DNA of 35,413 nucleotides from Clostridiales bacterium (lineage in GTDB: Bacteria; Bacillota; Clostridia; Oscillospirales; Acutalibacteraceae): contig DUMT01000030.1 of assembly GCA_012839705.1 (NCBI GenBank), positions 1 through 35,413 of the forward strand. Direction: 5' to 3'. Position 1 is the first letter of the stretch, and every line of letters begins with the position of its first letter. Positions 1 through 9,920 of this stretch are shown piece by piece. Both the position numbers and the translations under genes were made by a program. The notes below the pieces were generated by a model, which saw only the letters and a list, made by a program, of their open reading frames with translations, did not search any database and was not told where the DNA came from.

Positions 1-102
1 CCTGAGAACATCTTTCATTTCCTGAGGGAGATTGTCATGGCGGCGGATATACTCCTCAAGGCAGCCATCTTTGATTCTTGCTTTCCACGCGTATTTTTCC
101 AT
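1..102 (-). CDS. L-rhamnose mutarotase-like protein (RhaM family), N-terminal fragment running off the window edge
   Basis: Minus-strand ATG at 102 preceded by GGAGGAG; reads MEKYAWKARIKDGCLEEYIRRHDNLPQEMKDVLR..., resembling the N-terminus of PF05336 proteins. Not in the ORF track (truncated). Confidence 0.7.
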   Translation of the reverse strand, partial: MEKYAWKARIKDGCLEEYIRRHDNLPQEMKDVLR

Positions 103-210
103 TTTAACTCCTCCAAAGGTTGGTTTATAATACATTGTACCAATTTTTGCGTGTTTTTCAAGAAGTTTATTGTAATATCGTTAGATTGCAATTAATTTGA
201 TTTTCAATAT

Positions 211-239
211 TTGCATTTAAAAAAAAAATATTGTATCAT
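211..239 (+). promoter_or_regulatory. Candidate sigma-A promoter for metF: TTGCAT-17-TATCAT
   Basis: TTGCAT at 211-216, 17-nt spacer, TATCAT at 234-239, just upstream of metF. Confidence 0.5.
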
Positions 240-261
240 AGTGCAAATAATCAAAAAGTGA

Positions 262-1137
262 GTGGTGGATATGTCTATAGCTGAAATATTCAAAAAGAAA
301 AGTACCGTTTATTCCTTTGAAGTATTTCCGCCTAAGAAAACCAGTTCGATAGATACGATATATTCCACTCTGGACGAGCTGCAGGGGCTTAAACCAGATT
401 TTATCAGCGTTACATACGGAGCCGGGGGAAACCCTGCCGACAGCTCCACCTGCGATATTGCATCTGTAATAAAAAACAAATACGGAATCCAGCCCCTGGC
501 GCATTTGACCTGCGTAAACAACAGCAGGCAGGATATAATGGTAATTTTGCAAAGGCTAAAGGAAAACGGCATTGAAAATATCATGGCTTTAAGGGGAGAT
601 ATAAACCCGGATGTACCGCCAAAAACCGATTTCAGGCATGCAAGCGATTTGGTGGAATTTATAAAGCAAAACGGGGATTTTCATATTTCCGGGGCGTGTT
701 ATCCCGAGGGGCATGTAGAAAGCGAGAATCTGATTCAGGATATACTCAATTTAAAGAAAAAGGTGGATGCCGGGGCAGAGCATCTGGTTACCCAGCTGTT
801 TTTCGACAATTCGGCGTTTTATTCCTTTGTTGAGCGGGCAAGGATTGCGGGGATAAATGTTCCGATATCCGCCGGAATCATGCCTGTGGTCAACAAGAAT
901 CAGATTGAGCGTATGGTAACCCTTACCGCCGCCAGCCTTCCTGCCAAGTTTACCAGGATGCTCAGTAAATACGAGCACCATCCCGAGGCATTAAGGGACG
1001 CCGGGATTGCCTACGCAATTGACCAGATTGTGGACCTTGTTTCAAACGGTGTGCAGGGAATACACCTGTATACCATGAATAACCCGTATGTCGCAAGAAG
1101 GATTACCGAGGCGGTTTCGTCGATAATTTCTTTGTAA
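262..1137 (+). CDS. metF: 5,10-methylenetetrahydrofolate reductase
   Basis: 291 aa; MetF-family motifs (YSFEVFPPK, SVTYGAGG, NIMALRGD, HLVTQLFFD, GIHLYTMN). Confidence 0.95.
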   Translation: MVDMSIAEIFKKKSTVYSFEVFPPKKTSSIDTIYSTLDELQGLKPDFISVTYGAGGNPADSSTCDIASVIKNKYGIQPLAHLTCVNNSRQDIMVILQRLKENGIENIMALRGDINPDVPPKTDFRHASDLVEFIKQNGDFHISGACYPEGHVESENLIQDILNLKKKVDAGAEHLVTQLFFDNSAFYSFVERARIAGINVPISAGIMPVVNKNQIERMVTLTAASLPAKFTRMLSKYEHHPEALRDAGIAYAIDQIVDLVSNGVQGIHLYTMNNPYVARRITEAVSSIISL

Positions 1138-1151
1138 TATTTTGTAATATT

Positions 1152-1877
1152 GTGGTGAAACCTATGAATACTGCAAGGGTTTATATTCCTGAAACTCCCC
1201 CTGCTGTTGAGGTTCAGGATGTGCTCCACTATCTGGGATACGGCTCCGCCCAGCCGGATGACGACACTCTTGGGTTAATCAATGACTGCAAACTTAAGCT
1301 TGAAGCTGTAATGGAACCCAAAGCGGTTTACGCATCCTATCCATTAAAGTTTGTAGAAGGGTATCCTGTTTTGGAAAACTGCGGGTTTAAGCTTGTGGGC
1401 AGGGAGATAGCCGAGCATTTGCAGGGCTGCAGTACCGCGGTTATGTTTGCCGCGACCCTGTCCCTTAGTACGGATATGCTGATTAGCCAGGCGCAGGCAA
1501 AAGACATGGCGGCGGGAGTGGTACTCGATTGCTGTGCCACCGCCGCTATAGAAAAGCTGAGTGAAATGGTGGAAACGGAAATCAAATCCGCTTATCCCGG
1601 CAGATATTTTACCACAAAGTACAGCCCGGGTTATGGGGATTTTCCAATTGAGTTGCAAAAGGGTTTTCTTGATACCCTTAATGCCCAAAAGCTAATTGGG
1701 CTTTATACCAACGAGGCATGTTTGTTAGTGCCGATAAAATCAGTGACGGCAATTATTGGCGTGGGGGATGAGCCTCCAAAAGGCCTAAAAACCGGATGTG
1801 CTTTTTGCCGGCTTAAAGATAATTGCAGTTTCAGGAAAAGGGGACAATACTGTGGACTTTCAAAGGCTGCTGAATAA
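1152..1877 (+). CDS. Stand-alone cobalamin-dependent methionine synthase activation-domain protein
   Basis: 241 aa between metF and metH; resembles MetH reactivation-domain proteins (SPGYGDFPIELQKGFL; C-terminal CAFCRLKDNCSFRKRGQYC). Confidence 0.8.
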   Translation: MVKPMNTARVYIPETPPAVEVQDVLHYLGYGSAQPDDDTLGLINDCKLKLEAVMEPKAVYASYPLKFVEGYPVLENCGFKLVGREIAEHLQGCSTAVMFAATLSLSTDMLISQAQAKDMAAGVVLDCCATAAIEKLSEMVETEIKSAYPGRYFTTKYSPGYGDFPIELQKGFLDTLNAQKLIGLYTNEACLLVPIKSVTAIIGVGDEPPKGLKTGCAFCRLKDNCSFRKRGQYCGLSKAAE

Positions 1878-4230
1878 ACCGTTTGTTATTCTGGACGGGG
1901 CAATGGGTACAATGCTCCAAAAACTGGGGCTGCCTGCCGGGGGGCATCCGGAGGCGATGAATATTACCCATCCCGAAATGGTTGAAAAGGTGCACCGCGG
2001 ATATATCGAAAGCGGCGCGGACATTATTTATACCAATACCTTCGGCGCAAACCGCTACAAGCTGCAAAAAAGCGGATATACCCCTGAGGAGGTAATTTCC
2101 GCGGGAATTAAAGCCGCAAGGAAAGCTGCCGAGGGGACAGGTTGCCTTGTAGCCCTTGATATAGGGCCCATTGGGCAGTTGCTTGAACCCTCCGGAACCC
2201 TTGATTTTGAGGAAGCTGTTGATATTTTTGCCGAGCAGGTTAAGGCGGGGGTTAAATACGGCGCTGACCTTATCGCTATTGAAACCATGACGGACCTTGG
2301 GGAGGCCCGGGCGGCGGTGCTGGCTGCAAAGGAAAACAGCAGCCTTCCCGTAATATGCACCATGACCTTTGAAAAATCAAAACGCACCTTTACAGGCTGC
2401 ACGGTATCCGCCATGGCGCTGACCCTTGAGGGGCTGGGGGCCGACGCAATAGGGATTAACTGCTCCCTTGGGCCTGATGAGCTTAAACCCCTGGTGGAGG
2501 AACTGGCGGCATGGACCAGCCTGCCGATTATCGTAAAACCCAACGCAGGCCTGCCGGACCCGGTAACCGGGGAATATAAGTTTTCACCCGAAAACTTTGC
2601 AAAGCACATCGCCGATTTGGTGCCCTTAGGCATTAAAATCGTGGGCGGGTGCTGCGGGAGCACCCCGGATACAATCGCGGCAGTCCGCAGGGTTTTGGAT
2701 TCGGCTTCTCCTGCCAAAAGGGAGGTTAAAACCATCCCGGCAGTTTGCAGCGCAGTTAAAACTGTGCCTCTGGACAGCGTGCGGGTTGTCGGGGAGAGGA
2801 TAAACCCGACGGGCAAAAAGCTTTTCAAGCAGGCTTTGTTGCGGCAGGATATAGATTATATAATTGACCAGGCTATTGACCAGGTGGATGCCGGGGCGGA
2901 GATACTGGATGTTAATGTTGGTATCCCCGAAATTGACGAAAAGCAGATGATGGTGAAGTGCGTCAAGGCGCTGCAAAGCATGGTCCGGGCACCGCTGCAG
3001 ATTGATTCCTCCGACCCTGCGGTGATTGAGGCGGGGCTTCGGGTTTACCACGGCAAGGCGATTGTAAACTCAGTAAACGGGGATGAGGAATCCCTGGATT
3101 CAGTTTTGCCGATAGTCAAAAAATACGGCGCCGCGGTTATCGGGCTGACCCTGGACAAATCAGGAATACCGAAAACAGCCAAGCAGCGGTTTCAAATTGC
3201 TGAAAGGATTTTAAACCGGGCGCTGGAATACGGCATTCCGAGGGAGAGTGTTTTTATCGACTGCCTGACCCTGACTGCCTCTGCCGAGCAGGAAGGGGCG
3301 TCGGAAACCCTGAAGGCTGTTAGGATGTGCAAGGAAAAGCTGGGTCTTAAAACGGTGCTGGGGGTTTCAAATATTTCCTTCGGGCTGCCCCGGCGGGAGC
3401 TTTTAAACCAGACTTTCTTAACCCTTGCCCTTGCCCACGGGCTGGATTTGCCGATTATCAACCCCAATGCCGAATCCATGATGAATGCGGTAAGGGCTTT
3501 CCGGCTTCTTTACAACATTGACAAGGGCGGGGCAGAGTATATCAGGGCTCTGGCTGAAAAAGTGGAGTCTGAACCGCCCGCAAATCCGGCTGGAAATACT
3601 CAGGGGGCCAACCTGAACCTTGGATATGCGGTTGAAAACGGGTTAAAGGACGAGGCTGCCCAGATTACCGAAAAGCTCCTTGAAACCACAGATCCCATGC
3701 AGATTATCGACACCTGCCTTATCCCGGCTCTGGACAGGGTGGGGGCGGATTTTGAAAAGGGCAGGATTTTCCTTCCGCAGCTGATTTATTCCGCTGGTGC
3801 CGCGCAGGCAGCCTTTGAGGCGATAAAGACCAGAATGTCAAAATCCAGCGGCGGAGAGGTTTCAAAGGGCAAAATTGTCCTTGCCACGGTAAAGGGCGAT
3901 ATCCATGATATTGGCAAAAATATTGTAAAAGTCATGCTTGAAAATTACGGATATACCGTAATAGATTTGGGGCGGGATGTGGATTACAACCTTGTGCTTG
4001 ATGCTGCAGTAAAGCATGATGCCGATATCGTGGGATTGAGCGCCCTTATGACCACGACATTAAAAAGCATGGAAAAAACGATAGCCCTTTTAAAGGAGCA
4101 TAATGTAAAGGCTAAGATTATGGTGGGCGGCGCGGTGATGACCGCGGATTACGCCGGAAAAATCGGGGCGGATTATTACGCCCGTGATGCCAAGGAAGCC
4201 GTGGATATTGCTAAAAAGGTTATAGGGTGA
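1852..4230 (+). CDS. metH: Cobalamin-dependent methionine synthase (homocysteine, pterin and B12-binding domains; no reactivation domain)
   Basis: Homocysteine methyltransferase motifs (LDGAMGTMLQ, GINCSLGP, VGGCCGSTP), pterin-binding (VGERINPTGKK) and B12-binding DxHxxG (GDIHDIGKNIV). Probable GTG start at 1852, overlapping the upstream gene by 26 nt. Confidence 0.93.
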   Translation: MDFQRLLNKPFVILDGAMGTMLQKLGLPAGGHPEAMNITHPEMVEKVHRGYIESGADIIYTNTFGANRYKLQKSGYTPEEVISAGIKAARKAAEGTGCLVALDIGPIGQLLEPSGTLDFEEAVDIFAEQVKAGVKYGADLIAIETMTDLGEARAAVLAAKENSSLPVICTMTFEKSKRTFTGCTVSAMALTLEGLGADAIGINCSLGPDELKPLVEELAAWTSLPIIVKPNAGLPDPVTGEYKFSPENFAKHIADLVPLGIKIVGGCCGSTPDTIAAVRRVLDSASPAKREVKTIPAVCSAVKTVPLDSVRVVGERINPTGKKLFKQALLRQDIDYIIDQAIDQVDAGAEILDVNVGIPEIDEKQMMVKCVKALQSMVRAPLQIDSSDPAVIEAGLRVYHGKAIVNSVNGDEESLDSVLPIVKKYGAAVIGLTLDKSGIPKTAKQRFQIAERILNRALEYGIPRESVFIDCLTLTASAEQEGASETLKAVRMCKEKLGLKTVLGVSNISFGLPRRELLNQTFLTLALAHGLDLPIINPNAESMMNAVRAFRLLYNIDKGGAEYIRALAEKVESEPPANPAGNTQGANLNLGYAVENGLKDEAAQITEKLLETTDPMQIIDTCLIPALDRVGADFEKGRIFLPQLIYSAGAAQAAFEAIKTRMSKSSGGEVSKGKIVLATVKGDIHDIGKNIVKVMLENYGYTVIDLGRDVDYNLVLDAAVKHDADIVGLSALMTTTLKSMEKTIALLKEHNVKAKIMVGGAVMTADYAGKIGADYYARDAKEAVDIAKKVIG

Positions 4231-4236
4231 TGAAAA

Positions 4237-4282
4237 CAGCAGCAAATGATTGGTGCAGTTTTTGCATTGTCATTTGCTGCTG
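4237..4282. repeat. Perfect 13-bp inverted repeat (CAGCAGCAAATGA / TCATTTGCTGCTG) with 20-nt loop
   Basis: Arms 4237-4249 and 4270-4282, immediately after the metH stop; no T-tract follows. Confidence 0.85.
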
Positions 4283-4391
4283 CGGCGTTTGGCGGGCATT
4301 CCCTTTAAGACGGGATTGTAAAGATTGAAAATATGGTTTATTATATTATAGTCAAGTTTAAAACTGGATTTAGAAGGTAAAGGTAGCAGTT

Positions 4392-6227
4392 ATGAGTTAC
4401 ACTCTTGAAGATTTGTTCAGGCTTGTTCAAAAGCCCGGCCGTTATACCGGCGGGGAAATGAACAGCGTCGTTAAGGATAAAGAAAAAGTAAATATCCGTT
4501 TTGCGTTTTGTTTTCCCGACCTTTATGAGGTGGGAATGTCCCATTTGGGGATGAAAATTTTATACGGGCTATATAACGAGGTGCCGGATATCTGGTGCGA
4601 GCGGGTCTTTATGCCAGATACCGATATGGAAGAATTAATGCGCCAAAACGGCATTAAGCTTTTCGGGCTGGAAAGCCGCGATTCGATTGACACATTCGAT
4701 TTTATCGGGTTTACAATGCAGTATGAGCTAAGCTATACCGCGGCTTTGAATATGCTGGATTTGGCGGGGCTGCCCCTGCGCTCCTTAGAGCGTGACAGCT
4801 CCCACCCGATTGTTATTGCCGGCGGGCCCTGCGTTTCAAACCCAGAGCCGATTGCGGACTTTTTTGATTTGTTTGTGCTCGGCGAAGGGGAGGAGGTAAG
4901 CCTTGAGCTGTTCGAACTTTACCGCAGGCACAAGGCTGCCGGGTTTGACAGGGATAAGTTCTTAACCGAGGCCGCAAAAATCGAGGGTGTATATGTGCCG
5001 TCCCTTTATGAGATAAGCTACAAGGATGATGGTACAATTGCGTCTGTAACACCTGTAAACGGCGCCCCTGCAAAGGTTAGAAAGCGGATTATCGAGGATT
5101 TAGACAGGGTGTATTATCCTGACAGGTTTGTCGTCCCCTTTATCGATATTGTCCACGACAGGGGGATGAGCGAAATCTTCAGGGGGTGCGTCAGGGGGTG
5201 CAGGTTCTGCCAGGCGGGGTTCATTTACCGCCCGGTGCGGGAAAAATCCCCCGAGGTTATCGACGCCCAAAGCCGCGCCCTTTGCGAAAACACGGGGTAC
5301 GAGGAGTTTTCCCTGTCATCATTATCCACCAGCGATTATTCCCAACTTGAAACCCTTCTGCCGAGGCTCCTTGACTGGGCGGAAAAGCAGAAGACAAATA
5401 TTTCACTGCCATCCCTAAGGGTGGACGGATTTTCGGAAGAACTTGCCGCAAGGCTTAATATCCTGCGCAGGAGCGGGCTTACATTCGCGCCGGAAGCCGG
5501 TACCCAGCGCCTGCGGGACGCAATAAACAAGAATCTGACCGAAGATGAGATTTTAAGCACCGCCCGAAAGGCTTTTTCCGCCGGATGGACATCGGTAAAG
5601 CTTTACTTTATGAGCGGGCTTCCCACCGAAACCATGGAGGATATAGAGGGAATTGCAAATTTAAGCCAGAAGATAGTGGACAGCTTTTACAAAAACCCGG
5701 ACAAGCCAAAGGGCAAAGGCGTAAACGTGTCTGTCAGCGTATCCTGCTTTGTACCGAAACCCTTCACGCCCTTCCAGTGGGAGCCTCAGGACACCATGGA
5801 AATGCTGCAGGAAAAGCAAAAGCACTTAAGGGACAGCGTAAAGACCAAAAAGATTTCGCTGAAATGGCATGACGCCGCAACCAGCTTTCTGGAAGGCGTA
5901 TTTGCCCGCGGTGACAGGCGGCTTTGCGCTGTTTTGGAGGAAGCCTTTAAGCGAGGGTGCAAGCGGGATGCCTGGGGCGAGCATTTCAACCTTCAAACCT
6001 GGATTGATGTTATGAATGACCTTGGCGTTGACCCTGCGTTTTACGCCAACCGCCGCAGGGAATATGATGAGATTTTGCCCTGGGACCATCTGGATTTCGG
6101 GGTATCCAAGAAGTTTTTGATTAGGGAAAACCAGCTTGCCCATCAGAGCAGAACGACCCCAAACTGCCGGCAGTCCTGTTCCGGCTGCGGCGCCGCTGTC
6201 TGGAAGAAAGGGGTTTGCGTTGAGTGA
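4392..6227 (+). CDS. TIGR03960-type B12-binding/radical SAM protein
   Basis: 611 aa; radical SAM CxxxCxxC (CVRGCRFC), SDYSQLETLLPRLLDWAE, FAPEAGTQRLRDAINKN; Cys-rich C-terminus CRQSCSGCGAAVWKKGVC. Confidence 0.9.
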   Translation: MSYTLEDLFRLVQKPGRYTGGEMNSVVKDKEKVNIRFAFCFPDLYEVGMSHLGMKILYGLYNEVPDIWCERVFMPDTDMEELMRQNGIKLFGLESRDSIDTFDFIGFTMQYELSYTAALNMLDLAGLPLRSLERDSSHPIVIAGGPCVSNPEPIADFFDLFVLGEGEEVSLELFELYRRHKAAGFDRDKFLTEAAKIEGVYVPSLYEISYKDDGTIASVTPVNGAPAKVRKRIIEDLDRVYYPDRFVVPFIDIVHDRGMSEIFRGCVRGCRFCQAGFIYRPVREKSPEVIDAQSRALCENTGYEEFSLSSLSTSDYSQLETLLPRLLDWAEKQKTNISLPSLRVDGFSEELAARLNILRRSGLTFAPEAGTQRLRDAINKNLTEDEILSTARKAFSAGWTSVKLYFMSGLPTETMEDIEGIANLSQKIVDSFYKNPDKPKGKGVNVSVSVSCFVPKPFTPFQWEPQDTMEMLQEKQKHLRDSVKTKKISLKWHDAATSFLEGVFARGDRRLCAVLEEAFKRGCKRDAWGEHFNLQTWIDVMNDLGVDPAFYANRRREYDEILPWDHLDFGVSKKFLIRENQLAHQSRTTPNCRQSCSGCGAAVWKKGVCVE

Positions 6228-6895
6228 AAGAGATTAGGATAAGGTTCAAAAAAATCGGAAGGGCGAAATATATTTCGCACCTTGATTTGACCCGTACCAT
6301 GATACGGGCTGTAAGGCGGGCAGGTATACCGGTTTGGTACACAGAAGGTTTCAACCGCCACCCTTATGTCACCTTTGCCGCCCCGCTCTCTTTGGGGTTT
6401 GAAGGGCTGAATGAGTGCATGGACACAAGGCTGGTTGAAGATATGCCCATGGAGGAGATGGTAACCCGGCTTAATTCCGTTTTGCCGGAAGGCATCGAGG
6501 TAATAAAAGCATCAGACCCGGTGATGAAACCCGGCGATATAGCCTTTGCCCAGTACCGCCTGAGCTTCTTAAAAGGTAAGTTTAAAGGCATTGAAGGGAA
6601 TATAAGGGAATTCCTGGCCCGGGACAGCATACTGGTGGAGAAGAAAACCAAAAAAGGGGATTCAAAAAAGATTGATTTAATGCCTTTGCTTGAAAAGGCG
6701 GCAATCGAAACCGGAGATAGTGCTGTTATGTTGGAGGTAACACTCCCCTGCAGCAGTACTGAAACCGTAAACCCCGGACTTATATCCGCTGCTTTGAATG
6801 ATTTTCTAACTGAAAAATACGGCGGTGAGAATACGCTGTTTTGCGACATCACAAGGCGAGACCTGCTAAACGCCGAAGGTTTGCCGTTTGAATAA
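6224..6895 (+). CDS. TIGR03936/DUF2344 radical SAM-associated protein
   Basis: 223 aa, 4-nt overlap with the preceding gene; RFKKIGRAKYISHLDLTRTMIRAVRRAGIPVWYTEGFNRHP typical of the family and its usual partner. Confidence 0.9.
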   Translation: MKEIRIRFKKIGRAKYISHLDLTRTMIRAVRRAGIPVWYTEGFNRHPYVTFAAPLSLGFEGLNECMDTRLVEDMPMEEMVTRLNSVLPEGIEVIKASDPVMKPGDIAFAQYRLSFLKGKFKGIEGNIREFLARDSILVEKKTKKGDSKKIDLMPLLEKAAIETGDSAVMLEVTLPCSSTETVNPGLISAALNDFLTEKYGGENTLFCDITRRDLLNAEGLPFE

Positions 6896-6903
6896 ATTCT
6901 AAT

Positions 6904-6935
6904 AAAAAATCCGTGGCATCAGCCACGGATTTTTT
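6904..6935. terminator. Bidirectional Rho-independent terminator between convergent genes
   Basis: AAAAAATCCGTGGC-ATCA-GCCACGGATTTTTT. Confidence 0.9.
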
Positions 6936-6955
6936 AAGGTTTTAATGGTGTATTA

Positions 6956-7714
6956 CTATGCCTGTTGGACGAGGTCTTTCATATTATACAGCCCCGGTTG
7001 GCAGGTAATAAGGAACAGGGCGGCATTTATCGCCCCGACGGCGAAAATCTCCTTGGACATGGCGGTATGGGAAATGGTAATCAACTCGTCATGCCCCGCG
7101 AAAACAACCTCATGCTCGCCAACTATGGTGCCGCCGCGGATTGAGGAGATGCCGATTTCAGCCTTGCCCCTTTTCTGTCGGACGCTGTGGCGCTCATACA
7201 CGTATTTTGGCTTATACTCCAGAGCTTCGGAGACGGCGCCGGCAAGCATAAGGGCAGTGCCTGAAGGGGCATCGATTTTCTGATTGTGGTGTTTTTCAAC
7301 TATTTCTATATCAAAATCGTTTCCCAATACGGAGGCGGCTTTCCTCGCCAGTTCCATAATCAGGCTGATGCCTATCGACATGTTGCCGCTGTAAAAGATA
7401 GGCAGTGTTTTTGAAACCTTTTTGATTTCCTCAACCTGTTCATCCAGCAATCCGGTGGTTGCAACCACAACCGGCAGTTTGTGCTCGTATGCGTAGGACA
7501 ATACGCCCTCAAGGGCGCTGGGGTGTGAAAAATCAATAATTACATCCGCCTCTAACTGGCAGTTTGACGGATTGGCATAAACCGGGTAGTCCGCGTGCCT
7601 TTCGGTGTTAATGTCAAAGCCCGCGACAATTTTGCAGTCTGCCCTGTTGGCAACGCAGTTTGTAATGACCCGGCCCATTTTGCCGTTGCAACCGCTCAGG
7701 ATTATTCTTGTCAT
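6956..7714 (-). CDS. dapB: 4-hydroxy-tetrahydrodipicolinate reductase
   Basis: MTRIILSGCNGKMGRVI..., EKHHNQKIDAPSGTALMLA, SSIRGGTIVGEHEVVFAG; start set at the internal ATG (7714). Confidence 0.93.
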   Translation of the reverse strand: MTRIILSGCNGKMGRVITNCVANRADCKIVAGFDINTERHADYPVYANPSNCQLEADVIIDFSHPSALEGVLSYAYEHKLPVVVATTGLLDEQVEEIKKVSKTLPIFYSGNMSIGISLIMELARKAASVLGNDFDIEIVEKHHNQKIDAPSGTALMLAGAVSEALEYKPKYVYERHSVRQKRGKAEIGISSIRGGTIVGEHEVVFAGHDELITISHTAMSKEIFAVGAINAALFLITCQPGLYNMKDLVQQA

Positions 7715-7743
7715 AAAAAACGTCCCTTCTACAACCCTGTTAT

Positions 7744-8637
7744 TCAGGCAATCAGCCCGTAACGGCGGAGGACATCCGCCAAACACTTGCGCCCCTTCTC
7801 ATCCATCTCGCAAAGAGGCAGGCGGCAGGGGCCTACATTCAGCCCCATCATGTTCATGGCTTCTTTGACCGGGATGGGGTTGACGTCTGAGAACATGGCG
7901 TCCATAAGCTCAAGGAGTTCAAGCTGCAGCGCGCATGCTCCCTTGATGTCGTTGTTAAACCAGCGGCGGGTGATTTCGCTTGTCTTATCCGGCAAAACAT
8001 TCGCTACAACAGAGATTATGCCCTTTCCGCCTAAAGCCAGGATGGGGACAATCTGGTCGTCGTTACCGGAATAGATGTCAATTTTATCGCCGCAAAGGGA
8101 AGCGGTTTTTGCAACCGAAGTAATATTTCCATTTGCCTCCTTGATGCCCACTATGTAGGGGTTGTCGGCAAGCTTGGCATATGTTTCGGGTTTGATGTCA
8201 ACACCGGTGCGGGAAGGTACGTTGTATAAAATGCAGGGCATTTTTACTTCATCCGCTACCTTTGTATAATGGGCGATAAGCCCGCGTTGGGAGGTTTTGT
8301 TGTAGTAAGGTGTAACCAGCAGCAATGCGTCAGCGCCGAGTTCCCTGGCCCTTAATGACAGGTCTATGCAGTAGCGGGTATCATTCGACCCGGTGCCGGC
8401 GATTACGGGCACCCTGCCTTTTGCCTGCTCAATGGCAACCCTGATAACATCCACATGCTCCTCGTCATTCAGAGTGGCGGATTCGCCGGTTGTGCCGCAG
8501 GCAATTATGGCGTCAACGCCTTTTTCAATCTGCCAGTCGATTAACTCCCGGAATTTTTCAAAGTTTACGCTGCCGTCCTGGTTCATGGGTGTAACAATCG
8601 CTACGCCAGTACCTGTGAATACTGTAGTCTTACTCAT
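7744..8637 (-). CDS. dapA: 4-hydroxy-tetrahydrodipicolinate synthase
   Basis: GTGVAIVTPM, IIACGTTGESATL, YYNKTSQRGLIAHY, YNVPSRTGVDI; internal ATG at 8637 likely the start. Confidence 0.95.
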   Translation of the reverse strand: MSKTTVFTGTGVAIVTPMNQDGSVNFEKFRELIDWQIEKGVDAIIACGTTGESATLNDEEHVDVIRVAIEQAKGRVPVIAGTGSNDTRYCIDLSLRARELGADALLLVTPYYNKTSQRGLIAHYTKVADEVKMPCILYNVPSRTGVDIKPETYAKLADNPYIVGIKEANGNITSVAKTASLCGDKIDIYSGNDDQIVPILALGGKGIISVVANVLPDKTSEITRRWFNNDIKGACALQLELLELMDAMFSDVNPIPVKEAMNMMGLNVGPCRLPLCEMDEKGRKCLADVLRRYGLIA

Positions 8638-8668
8638 AAAACCCATTCCTTTACAAAAAATTTATAGG

Positions 8669-9745
8669 TTAATCAACAAAACCTTCTGCACACAACAGTT
8701 CAGCCAGCAAAACGGCGCCGCCGGCAGCGCCGCGAAGGGTATTGTGGGAAAGCCCTACGAATTTGTAGTCGTAATGGGTATCCTCGCGCAGCCTGCCGAG
8801 GGAAACCGCCATGCCGTTTTCAAGGCCCCTGTGGAGTGCCGCCTGAGGCATGTTATCCTCATGGAAATAATGCAGGAATTGTTTGGGCGCGCTGGGCAGG
8901 TTTAATTCCTGCGGGCGTCCGGAGAAATTGTTCCAAACGTTGATAATTTCATCTTTTGAAGGCTTATTCTCAAAGCTTACAAACACCGCGGCAAAATGCC
9001 CGTCTGTAACAGGAACGCGGATGCACTGGGCGGTAAAGCTGGGCTCTTTTGACGGGACAATAACGCCGTTTTCGATTTTGCCCCAGATTTTCAGCGGTTC
9101 CTGCTCGGATTTTTCTTCCTCCCCGCCGATGTAGGGGATTACATTGTCTACCATTTCCGGCCAGGTTTCAAAGGTCTTGCCGGCGCCGGAAATCGCCTGA
9201 TAGGTGCATACCAAAGCTTTTTTGACCCCGAAGGAGGACAGGGGGTAAAGGGCGGGGACATAGCTTTGCAGCGAGCAGTTGGATTTTACGGCAATAAAGC
9301 CCTTTTTGGTGCCGAGCCTTTTGCGCTGGAAGGGTATAATATCCGCGTGGGCGCTGTTAAGCTCCGGGATAATCATCGGCACGTCAGGGGTTGAGCGGTG
9401 TGCGCTGTTGTTTGATATAACCGGGCACTCCGCCTTTGCATAGGCTTCTTCCAATGCTTTTATCTGGTCTTTTGGCATATCGACAGCGCAGAACACAAAG
9501 TCTGCGTGTTTTGCAACTTCCTCAACTTTGGAAGCGTCCATAACGACCATGTTTTTCATGGACTCGGGCATGGGGGTCTTCATAACCCAGCGGCCGCCGA
9601 GCGCTTCCTCGTAGGTTTTTCCGGCTGAACGGGGGCTTGCCGCCAGTACTGTGACGTTAAACCAGGGGTGGTTTTCAAGCAGCGAGGCAAAGCGCTGGCC
9701 AACCATGCCCGTACAGCCTATAATTCCAACATTCCATTTTTTCAT
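8669..9745 (-). CDS. asd: Aspartate-semialdehyde dehydrogenase, archaeal/fungal-like (TIGR00978-type)
   Basis: MKKWNVGIIGCTGMVGQRF, catalytic VKSNCSLQ, YQAISGAGK, TDGHFAAVFV. Confidence 0.92.
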   Translation of the reverse strand: MKKWNVGIIGCTGMVGQRFASLLENHPWFNVTVLAASPRSAGKTYEEALGGRWVMKTPMPESMKNMVVMDASKVEEVAKHADFVFCAVDMPKDQIKALEEAYAKAECPVISNNSAHRSTPDVPMIIPELNSAHADIIPFQRKRLGTKKGFIAVKSNCSLQSYVPALYPLSSFGVKKALVCTYQAISGAGKTFETWPEMVDNVIPYIGGEEEKSEQEPLKIWGKIENGVIVPSKEPSFTAQCIRVPVTDGHFAAVFVSFENKPSKDEIINVWNNFSGRPQELNLPSAPKQFLHYFHEDNMPQAALHRGLENGMAVSLGRLREDTHYDYKFVGLSHNTLRGAAGGAVLLAELLCAEGFVD

Positions 9746-9823
9746 TGTATAAAGTCCTTTCTTTCCTCGGATGTCATCAATCCGGTATTTTAAGATAAAT
9801 TCATCCCGGCTTTTCCGGATAAG

Positions 9824-9845
9824 AAAAAAACCGGTTGAAAACCGG
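9824..9845 (-). terminator. Intrinsic terminator of the lysine riboswitch expression platform
   Basis: Minus strand CCGGTT-TTC-AACCGG followed by TTTTTTT, between riboswitch aptamer and asd. Confidence 0.8.
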
Positions 9846-9920
9846 CTGTCATCGACCTATAATAGATGCATTGACGCATGGATATATTAACAGATACAAT
9901 ATTAATATGTCACATGCGCC

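Noticed and set aside
2055-2828. 257-aa minus-strand ORF opposite metH
   Set aside because: Lies fully antisense to well-conserved metH coding sequence; low-complexity Ser/Ala-rich translation typical of shadow ORFs.
5585-5872. 95-aa plus-strand ORF inside the TIGR03960 gene
   Set aside because: Alternative frame of a conserved radical SAM gene; no RBS, composition is typical of a frame-shifted shadow.
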